DNA of 64,000 nucleotides from Alicyclobacillus sacchari. Its GTDB lineage: Bacteria > Bacillota > Bacilli > Alicyclobacillales > Alicyclobacillaceae. This document shows positions 54,111 through 64,000 of the stretch, piece after piece (position 1 is the stretch's first letter; each line of letters starts with the position of its first letter). The stretch is from the NCBI RefSeq assembly GCF_004366795.1, contig NZ_SORF01000006.1:105873-169872 (forward strand). Direction: 5' to 3'. Made by a program: the position numbers and the translations under genes. Below the pieces are notes generated by a model that was not told the origin of the DNA, searched no databases, and was given only the letters and a program-made list of their open reading frames with translations.

Positions 54111-58144
<4,034 letters not shown>

Positions 58145-58152
<8 letters not shown>

Positions 58153-59101
58153 GATAATCGCCTCCTTTGGACGCACGAATCTGCAGATAAGACAAAATGC
58201 CAATGATGGTTGTAAGAATGTATGTGCCTGCCGACGCAAGACCAAAATTGTAATTTTGGAATCCTATTGAATACAGATATAACATTGGTGTTTCAGTGGC
58301 ACTGCCAGGTCCGCCTGCGGTCAAAATGTAAGGTTCTGTGAATAGCTGAAGCGTACCAACTGTGGAAAGAATGGCACAAAACAGCAAGATGGGCCGAAGT
58401 AAAGGAATGGTCAACTTAAAGAACGTTTTTACGCGTCCAGCCCCATCAACCACTGCCGATTCATATAACTCTTCTGGTATCGACTGTAATCCAGAGAGTA
58501 AAATGATGGCATTGTAGCCCGTCCATCGCCAAGTGACAACCATAAATATAGAAATCCTCGCAGCCCAGGCATTTCCTGTCCAATTTACAGTGCCGAACCC
58601 CACAAGGTGAATAAGGTAATTCAATATGCCAAAGTTCGTATTAAAAATCAGTTGGAATGCTATGGTATACGTCACAGCATCAACTAACACGGGGAAAAAG
58701 ACCAAGAGTCGAAATACCCACTTAAATCGAATTGCTTTTGAGTGCAGTGCCACAGCCAAGAGCGTTGCAAGAAATAGCATGATGGGAACTTGAACAAGCA
58801 AAATAAACGCGTCGTTAAGCAGTGATGTCCAAAATGCAGGATCGGTCAGCACCAAGCGATAATTATGAACGCCAACCCATTGACTTCCCGAAGCCGACCA
58901 GTTTTCAAAACTAATGATGAAAGTGTCCACGATCGGGTAGAGCATGAAGACACAGAAAATCACGAAGAACGGAAGAATGAACGCGTACGGAATCCACGCA
59001 GGCACAGAAACGCTGCCAAACTTCAACCTACGATGCAGCCAAGCTCGCTTCCCTGCCTGGGTTGGATCCACCGTCGCCTGGTCGGATTCGATCATTCGCA
59101 T
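58145..59101 (-). CDS. Carbohydrate ABC transporter permease, MalF type
   Basis: A 318-aa polytopic protein with a cytoplasmic N-terminal ~35 residues and about six to seven hydrophobic segments. EAA loop ESAVVDGAGRVKTFFKLTIPLLRPILLF. The start is ATG 59101 behind GGGGTGA; a GTG one codon upstream is the alternative. It partners the MalG-type permease. No ATP-binding subunit gene exists in the operon, so a shared MsmX-like ATPase encoded elsewhere must energise it (inference). Confidence 0.93.
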
Positions 59102-59166
59102 CACAGTTCACCCCGCTTTGTGTCCCGCAAGATTGCCCAGCAGCAATCCTGCGGGACAGATTTGAG

Positions 59167-60519
59167 TTACTTGCCCGCTATCGATTGACCGGAGATACGT
59201 GCAGCATTTTGTTCGGCAGTTTTTAACGCCTGTTCCGGATTGGTACCCTGAATCACAGATTCAAACGCCTGCGCCAACGGTTGAGAATAGTCAGCAAAAT
59301 ATCCACCGTAATTGGTTGTTGGGATATGTTTTGAAACAGAAGCGAAGAACTTGTAGATCGGCATTCCGAAATAGCTAAACGACTGATTGAAGTTCGTTCC
59401 GGAAGCGGTATAATACGTCTGCCAGGATGGGAACAGCCCGTATTTCAATTGGACGTTCTCCCCTGGTACGGTGTATAAGCAGTATTGTATAAAATCCCAA
59501 GCCGCTGTGGGATTTTTGCTGTCTTTCGTGATAGCGAGCACGGATCCACCGGTATCCGCCTCATTCGGGCCTCCTGCCTTGTAGGAAGGAAGCGGGACAA
59601 TCCCCCACTTACCGCTTTCCCTCGGTGCGCTGTTCATCATCGTACCCGCGTACCAAACCGCTGATAAAATGGTGGCCACCTGTCCGTTGGCAAAAGCAGA
59701 AATCCCGTCATTCCATGTTGGAGCATCGGCAATGATTCCCGCTTTTCCCCAGGACTGAATTGTAGAAAGCGCCTGCTCCAACTGGGGCGTGGTAAAATCA
59801 ATTTGATCCTGCCTGTTCACATAGCTTCCACCCAGTTCATTGACAAGAAGCATCAGTGTCGTCTCAATACCCTGTCCTGGTTCCGAAACATTATCGGCCA
59901 ACATTTTCACTTTTCCGTGGAAATGTGCCGTAAGTTTTTTACCCGCAGCCAGATAGTCCGCCCATGTTTTGATACTGTCGGGGTTAATACCTGCCTCCTT
60001 AAACAAATCTTTTCGATAATACATTGCAGCCGGCCCCAGATCCCATGGCGCAGCATAGATGGATCCATTTTGCATCGTAGGATTCAGGGCGACAGGCGCA
60101 ATGTGATTCTTGATGCTACCCATGTACGAATTGAGCTTTACAAAATCACCAGGGAACTTGTTGAGAAAGTAGGGGAAATCTCGCTGTTGGGTTTGAATGA
60201 TATCCGGTGCGTTTCCAGCGACCAATTCTGGGGTGATTTTTTGATAGGTACCGTCCACATATTCAATATTCACATGTATCCAAGGATACTTTTTCTCAAA
60301 ACCAGGTATTTCAGCCTTCAGCGAATCTGCCGCATCATTCCAAGCTGCAACGGTGATCGTCACAGGTGAATGAACCGACGCCGCTCCCGTCGTAGCCGCG
60401 GGTTTTGAAACGCTTGCTCCACCGGAAGAACTCGAGGCTCCCGTTTCACCACACCCGCTTAAGAGCAATCCTGAAGCAACCACGGTAGACAACCCAGCCA
60501 ATAACTTTCTCGCTTTCAC
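59167..60519 (-). CDS. Carbohydrate ABC transporter substrate-binding lipoprotein
   Basis: A 450-aa extracellular binding protein. Lipoprotein signal with basic KARK, a hydrophobic core and lipobox LLLSGC (lipidated Cys23), then a low-complexity Ser/Gly/Ala linker (about 24-50). The mature part shows the SBP type 1 features FEKKYPWIHVNIEYVDG, APDIIQTQ, WDLGPAAMYYRKDLFKEAGI and GGSVLAITKDSKNPTAAWDFIQY. The start is GTG 60519 behind GGGGGTG. First gene of the operon; likely binds lactose or another galactoside. Confidence 0.92.
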   Translation of the reverse strand: MKARKLLAGLSTVVASGLLLSGCGETGASSSSGGASVSKPAATTGAASVHSPVTITVAAWNDAADSLKAEIPGFEKKYPWIHVNIEYVDGTYQKITPELVAGNAPDIIQTQQRDFPYFLNKFPGDFVKLNSYMGSIKNHIAPVALNPTMQNGSIYAAPWDLGPAAMYYRKDLFKEAGINPDSIKTWADYLAAGKKLTAHFHGKVKMLADNVSEPGQGIETTLMLLVNELGGSYVNRQDQIDFTTPQLEQALSTIQSWGKAGIIADAPTWNDGISAFANGQVATILSAVWYAGTMMNSAPRESGKWGIVPLPSYKAGGPNEADTGGSVLAITKDSKNPTAAWDFIQYCLYTVPGENVQLKYGLFPSWQTYYTASGTNFNQSFSYFGMPIYKFFASVSKHIPTTNYGGYFADYSQPLAQAFESVIQGTNPEQALKTAEQNAARISGQSIAGK

Positions 60520-60635
60520 ATTTTGCACCCCCAATGATCTTTGGGACTCTGGCGGTCCATTCTTACCATATGGACTCGAGTCCACATTCATGACAAGACA
60601 CTAGCTCTTCCTTCAATACCTCAACTAGCTATGAC

Positions 60636-60650
60636 TTGAAAGCGTTTACT
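60636..60650. promoter_or_regulatory. cre-like / LacI-family operator
   Basis: TTGAAAGCGTTTACT fits the catabolite-responsive element consensus WTGNAANCGNWNNCW at every defined position. It lies a few bases past the expected transcription start of the operon, a typical roadblock position. The adjacent LacI-family protein is an alternative binder. Confidence 0.7.
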
Positions 60651-60658
60651 TGGAAGGG

Positions 60659-60687
60659 ATTATAATGACTTGGGTGGTAGTTGTCAA
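60659..60687 (-). promoter_or_regulatory. Consensus sigma-A promoter of the lactose operon
   Basis: TTGACA (60682-60687), exactly 17 bp spacer, TATAAT (60659-60664) on the minus strand. Both hexamers are perfect. The -35 overlaps the stop codon of the regulator gene. Confidence 0.9.
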
Positions 60688-61691
60688 GATTTCACGGGGC
60701 CTGTTGATTCACGATATATGATCTCTGTAGGCAAGGACACGTTTTCCGGAATGTCCAATCCGCGGTCTACTTGGTCGAGCAAAAGGCGCACCAATTCGTT
60801 GCCAATGTCACTTTTCGGAATACGAGTCGTGGTCAACGCCGGTGTAACCATGTTCGCCATTTCCACGTCATCAATACCGATTACAGACACATCGTTGGGA
60901 ATATTCACCCCCCACTCTGTGAGAGCCCGCATCGCCCCCACAGCGAGCAAATCATTCGACGCAGCGACAGCCGTAAACGAAATTGACCTGTTCAACACCT
61001 CCAGGATTCGCTGCCGACCCAAGGTTAAGGTATCTTTTAAATTCGGCACAAATTGCACCAAAGCAGGGTCAATTTCCAATCCGTGTTCATGCATCGCGTC
61101 CACGTAACCCATGTATCGCGGGTTTTCTTCGGCACGTTCGAACTCGTAACCAAGGAACACAATCCGCCGATGCCCTAAGCCAATGAGGTACTGCACGTTC
61201 CTCTTCATCGCCGTGTACAGATCGACAGCAACAGCGTGCACTCCGAGATCGATACTGCGATCTTGATACGCACAAAGAGGAATGCGTTTCGCCAGGTCGA
61301 CGAGGTCGACCACTTTCATAAGTTCATAGGGCGTCAAAAACACCAATCCATCGTAAAATCCCTCCAAAATGAGCTTCATATAACCTTGTTTTTCTTGCGT
61401 CATATTGTATAGAGAAAATGTGTAACCCCGTTGCAAAGCTGCATCCTCAATCCCCATCAAGACTTCATGATAAAACGGGTTGCTGAGCGAGGAGATTACG
61501 CACGCAAACTGTCCACATCGTTTCATTTTTAGACTTCGTGCGACGCGATTAGGTACATATTGTAGTTCTTCAATTGCCTTTAACACTCGCTCTCGCACAT
61601 CCTGAGCTACATATCCATTGTCATTCAACACACGAGATACTGTGGTAGGCGACACACCAGCGCGCTTTGCGACATCCACCCGAGTTGCCAT
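60684..61691 (-). CDS. LacI-family transcriptional regulator
   Basis: A 335-aa repressor. N-terminal HTH ATRVDVAKRAGVSPTTVSRVLNDNGYVAQDVRERV, hinge helix YVPNRVARSLKMKR, then a periplasmic-binding-protein-like core with SSLSNPFYHEVLMGIEDAALQRGY, YLIGLGHRRIVFLGYE, AVAASNDLLAVGAMRALTEWG and VSVIGIDDVEMANMVTPALTT. The start is ATG 61691 behind CGGAGGTAGCT. It lies just upstream of the galactosidase operon and on the same strand, so it is the probable local regulator. Confidence 0.92.
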   Translation of the reverse strand: MATRVDVAKRAGVSPTTVSRVLNDNGYVAQDVRERVLKAIEELQYVPNRVARSLKMKRCGQFACVISSLSNPFYHEVLMGIEDAALQRGYTFSLYNMTQEKQGYMKLILEGFYDGLVFLTPYELMKVVDLVDLAKRIPLCAYQDRSIDLGVHAVAVDLYTAMKRNVQYLIGLGHRRIVFLGYEFERAEENPRYMGYVDAMHEHGLEIDPALVQFVPNLKDTLTLGRQRILEVLNRSISFTAVAASNDLLAVGAMRALTEWGVNIPNDVSVIGIDDVEMANMVTPALTTTRIPKSDIGNELVRLLLDQVDRGLDIPENVSLPTEIIYRESTGPVKS

Positions 61692-61827
61692 AGCTACCTC
61701 CGAACCTGTACGAATGTACGAAATCGGTTTCCATACAAACGAGATAACGCGCCGACGCATAATCATCACGTAGCGATTGCGCACGGATTACGTCTTGCAA
61801 TGGTTTTGCAAATTATACTTAGGGTAT

Positions 61828-61860
61828 AAAAAAACCGCAACCATCTAGGTGCGGTTTCTC
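61828..61860 (-). terminator. Terminator of the seven-tRNA cluster
   Basis: On the minus strand AAACCGCA and TGCGGTTT arms form a stem followed by a seven-T run. Confidence 0.88.
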
Positions 61861-61866
61861 CAGATA

Positions 61867-61943
61867 TGGTGGGCCCAGGTGGACTCGAACCACCGACCTC
61901 ACGATTATCAGTCGTGCGCTCTAGCCGACTGAGCTATGAGCCC
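61867..61943 (-). tRNA. tRNA-Ile (GAT)
   Basis: 77 nt with encoded CCA. GGGCTCA/TGGGCCC acceptor and anticodon GAT in a CTGATAA loop. Last gene of the cluster. Confidence 0.95.
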
Positions 61944-61962
61944 ATGTTTCTATGAAGTTACA

Positions 61963-62037
61963 TGGTGGGCGGTGGCAGGATCGAACTGCCGACCCCTCGC
62001 GTGTGAAGCGAGTGCTCTCCCCCTGAGCTAACCGCCC
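61963..62037 (-). tRNA. tRNA-Val (CAC)
   Basis: 75 nt with encoded CCA. GGGCGGT/ACCGCCC acceptor, anticodon CAC in a TTCACAC loop. Confidence 0.94.
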
Positions 62038-62112
62038 TGGTGACCCCAGCGGGATTCGAACCCGCGTTACCGCCGTGAAAGGGCGGTGTCTTAACCACTT
62101 GACCATGGGGCC
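62038..62112 (-). tRNA. tRNA-Glu (TTC)
   Basis: 75 nt with encoded CCA. GGCCCCA/TGGGGTC acceptor (one G-U), anticodon TTC in a CTTTCAC loop. Abuts tRNA-Val directly. Confidence 0.95.
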
Positions 62113-62119
62113 GATGCCT

Positions 62120-62194
62120 TGGCTCCCCGAGTAGGATTCGAACCTACGACCCTCCGGTTAACAGCCGGATGCTCTACCGCTGAGCTATCGAGGA
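62120..62194 (-). tRNA. tRNA-Asn (GTT)
   Basis: 75 nt with encoded CCA. TCCTCGA/TCGGGGA acceptor, anticodon GTT in the CTGTTAA loop. Confidence 0.94.
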
Positions 62195-62197
62195 TCA

Positions 62198-62273
<76 letters not shown>

Positions 62274-62307
62274 ACATTCATCTCACACCACGAACTATGT
62301 ACATTCA

Positions 62308-62391
62308 TGGTCCCGGAGGCCGGACTCGAACCGGCACGGTTTCCCGCACGATTTTGAGTCGTGTGCGTCTGCCAATTCCGCCACTCCGGGA
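62308..62391 (-). tRNA. tRNA-Leu (CAA)
   Basis: 84 nt with a long variable arm and encoded CCA. TCCCGGA/TCCGGGA acceptor, anticodon CAA in a CTCAAAA loop. Confidence 0.94.
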
Positions 62392-62396
62392 TATGA

Positions 62397-62473
62397 TGGC
62401 GTGCCCGGAGAGATTCGAACTCCCGACCTTTTGATTCGTAGTCAAACGCTCTATCCGGCTGAGCTACGGGCAC
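62397..62473 (-). tRNA. tRNA-Arg (ACG)
   Basis: 77 nt with encoded CCA. GTGCCCG/CGGGCAC acceptor, anticodon ACG in a CTACGAA loop. First gene of the cluster. Confidence 0.95.
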
Positions 62474-62558
62474 GCGGAACAAAATCGACGTTGAATAACT
62501 TATCATGATTCGCGAAAAAGCGCAAGCCCTTCTCCTAAAAAACTTTCGACAGTGCCAG

Positions 62559-62605
62559 CGGAGCCGCACAGGATGGGTCGATACATATGCCATCCCGTGG
62601 CTCCG
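62559..62605 (-). terminator. Terminator-like hairpin after the alcohol dehydrogenase
   Basis: CGGAGCC...GGATGG pairs with CCATCC...GGCTCCG; a run of six T lies about 15 bases behind it on the minus strand. Confidence 0.6.
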
Positions 62606-62616
62606 TTCGATACCAT

Positions 62617-63753
62617 TCACGGTTTTAGAACGACCTTGATACAGTTGTCTTCCTTAGCATCAAACACTTCGTACCCAGTCTTTGCTTCCGTCAGCGGAAG
62701 CCGATGAGTAATGATGTCTGTCGGGTCAATTTGTCTATCGACAATCATCTGATACAGCGGGGGCATATAATGAATTACAGGTGCTTGCCCCATTTTTAAG
62801 GTGATATTTCTGGCAAAAAAGTCCCCCAAGGGAAACTGATTGTATCGTGTACCATAGACGCCAACCAATTGAACGGTACCACCTTTTCGCACAGCCTGGG
62901 CGGCTTCCTGAATGGGGCCAAGTGTGCCTCCCTGCAATTTCAGCAGGCTTTCAACCTGCTCCATAACGGTCTTTTTGCCGTCCATGCCAACGCAGTCGAT
63001 CACGACGTCAGCCCCACCCCCGGTCAGTTCGCGAATATATTCCCCAAAATTCTGCTCCTCGGTAAAGTTGAGTGTCTCAACGTGATTGGTTTGCTTCGCG
63101 TGATCGAGACGGTAACCTATATAATCGACCGCAATCACACGGTTTGCCCCTTTCATCCATGCAAACTTCTGAGCCAGCAGACCGACCGGTCCGCAGCCTA
63201 AGACAACTACTGTGTCACCGTGTTTTACACCGGCGTTGTCAACTCCCCAATAGGCCGTCGGCAGGATGTCAGAAAGAAATAGAAGCTGCTCATCTTCGAG
63301 ATCGCACGATTGCGGTACGACAAACGGTGTGAAGTTTGCATATGGCACGCGCAGATATTCCGCTTGCCCTCCCGGGTATCCGCCAAACGTGCCTGAATAA
63401 CCAAAATACGCTCCTGCTTCACCATTCTGATTCGACTCATCACACTGGCTTTCCAGCCCATGCAGACAATAGTAACAACGTCCACACGCGATATTAAACG
63501 GGATAACAACCCGGTCTCCCTTTTTGACCTTAGTCACATTTGGTCCGATCTCTTCCACAATTCCCATCGGCTCGTGTCCAATGATGAAATCAGGCTGCAT
63601 ATTTGGAATCATGTTGTGTATGAGGTGGAGATCGGAACCACAAATCGCCGTTGATGTAATTTTCACGATAATGTCCTCTGGATGTTCGATCTCAGGTTCC
63701 GGAACGTCTTTGACCTCCACATTCCGCATGCCTTGATACGTCACTGCTTTCAA
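62617..63753 (-). CDS. Zinc-dependent alcohol dehydrogenase (formaldehyde dehydrogenase-like MDR)
   Basis: A 378-aa medium-chain dehydrogenase. The catalytic zinc ligands are in STAICGSDLHL and IIGHEPMG. The four structural-zinc cysteines are in NIACGRCYYCLHGLESQCDESN. The NAD loop is VVVLGCGPVGLLAQKFAWMKGA, followed by IAVDYIGYRLDHAK. It resembles the FDH-like group of uncharacterised glutathione-independent alcohol or formaldehyde dehydrogenases. The start is TTG 63753 behind GGGGGATAT, giving the family N-terminus KAVTYQG. A group II intron ends only ~60 bp upstream, so its promoter is either in that gap or lost. Confidence 0.92.
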   Translation of the reverse strand: MKAVTYQGMRNVEVKDVPEPEIEHPEDIIVKITSTAICGSDLHLIHNMIPNMQPDFIIGHEPMGIVEEIGPNVTKVKKGDRVVIPFNIACGRCYYCLHGLESQCDESNQNGEAGAYFGYSGTFGGYPGGQAEYLRVPYANFTPFVVPQSCDLEDEQLLFLSDILPTAYWGVDNAGVKHGDTVVVLGCGPVGLLAQKFAWMKGANRVIAVDYIGYRLDHAKQTNHVETLNFTEEQNFGEYIRELTGGGADVVIDCVGMDGKKTVMEQVESLLKLQGGTLGPIQEAAQAVRKGGTVQLVGVYGTRYNQFPLGDFFARNITLKMGQAPVIHYMPPLYQMIVDRQIDPTDIITHRLPLTEAKTGYEVFDAKEDNCIKVVLKP

Positions 63754-63813
63754 GCATATCCCCCATTCACATTGGCCGATGTCATTTGTAAGCGGTACAA
63801 TCGGCGATTGAGA

Positions 63814-63885
63814 ATCGAGTAGGAGGGGGCGCCTAGCCCCCGACCTCTCACACCACCGTACATGCGGGTCCGCATACGGCGGTTC
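63814..63885 (-). mobile_element. Group II intron, 3' end (domains V and VI)
   Basis: Minus strand. Domain V-like hairpin at 63844-63885 (CCGCCGTATGCGG/CGCATGTACGGTGG arms with GAGAGG at its end). Domain VI at 63814-63843 is a GGGGGC/GCGCCCCC stem with the branch-site-like CCTACTC and a 3' terminal AT. The intron extends past the right window edge; the exon boundary is placed at about 63813/63814. Confidence 0.75.
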
Positions 63886-64000
63886 ATGAAACACTACGAA
63901 GCTGCAAGTACCTTTCCTGAAGACTCTTCAGACCAAGTGCCTCAAAGTACGCCTTGTCCATGGCGTTGTTCAGGTTCTTCGCCATGAACCATGGCCCTCG
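63884..64000 (-). CDS. ltrA: Group II intron reverse transcriptase/maturase, C-terminal end (partial)
   Basis: The last ~38 codons only: GPWFMAKNLNNAMDKAYFEALGLKSLQERYLQL, stop at 63884-63886. The pattern (K/N..LN.A....YF...GL.SL.E.YL) is the usual end of intron-encoded RT/maturases. It overlaps the start of domain V, as is normal for these elements. The catalytic YADD region lies beyond the window. Confidence 0.75.
   Translation of the reverse strand, partial: RGPWFMAKNLNNAMDKAYFEALGLKSLQERYLQLRSVS

Noticed and set aside
61795..61811. TTGCAA-N5-TTGCAA repeat upstream of the LacI-family gene
   Set aside because: Symmetric but short, far from the usual CG-centred LacI-family operators and not near a clear promoter; not convincing as an operator.

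Overview
The window looks like chromosomal DNA of a spore-forming, moderately GC-rich member of the Bacillota, most likely Alicyclobacillaceae. This is inferred from the families present (IDEAL, YlbF/YmcA, DUF1292, short GNAT-type ArgA, Thermus-type isocitrate dehydrogenase), the strong AGGAGG ribosome sites, the frequent TTG/GTG starts and the tRNA set. No rRNA gene is present, so the genus is not proven. Most genes lie on the minus strand.

Layout. 1-3.7 kb: start of a cysteine desulfurase, clpP and small regulatory or hypothetical genes. 3.8-6.5 kb: acetate module (acsA, SatP-like transporter). 6.5-16.2 kb: sugar-acid catabolic operon with a YjhG/YagF-type aldonate dehydratase, a DgoD-type dehydratase, a KDPG-type aldolase, a malate/lactate-type dehydrogenase, an FAH-fold dehydratase, a ketoglutarate-semialdehyde-type dehydrogenase, an MFS transporter and a GntR regulator. 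It looks like a Weimberg/De Ley-Doudoroff hybrid. 16.3-18.9 kb: wrbA, a 3-hydroxyacyl-CoA dehydrogenase, a HesB-like protein and three tRNAs. 18.9-22.9 kb: serine synthesis (serA, serC, a HAD hydrolase) behind a ZTP riboswitch.

22,987-33,367 is the most striking region. It is a decayed composite transposon. Two same-orientation remnants of one insertion sequence (121-bp direct repeats, 4 mismatches) flank visibly more GC-rich cargo. The outer ends form an imperfect inverted repeat, and a 10-bp direct repeat (CTACTGTGGA) lies outside both ends, as expected of a target-site duplication. The cargo is a seven-gene branched-chain acyl-CoA (valine/isoleucine) degradation operon plus a broken leucine/valine dehydrogenase gene.

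33.4-47 kb: lysC and the arginine/glutamate genes argF-argG-argH, gltB, argA and argC-argB-argD. Two near-perfect ARG boxes overlap the -10 regions of argC and argF; argJ is absent. 47-54 kb: a small membrane protein, a YeeE/YedE transporter, icd, a thioredoxin-like protein, tRNA-Arg and a chorismate-using enzyme with its glutamine amidotransferase. 54-61.7 kb: beta-galactosidase operon with an ABC importer lacking its ATPase and a LacI regulator, behind a consensus sigma-A promoter with a cre-like site. 61.9-62.5 kb: seven tRNAs. 62.6-64 kb: a zinc alcohol dehydrogenase and the 3' end of a group II intron.

The strongest candidates for something not described before are the valine-catabolism composite transposon, the serA-linked ZTP switch with its overlapping long alternative hairpin, and the two-dehydratase sugar-acid operon with its 20-bp palindromic operator.
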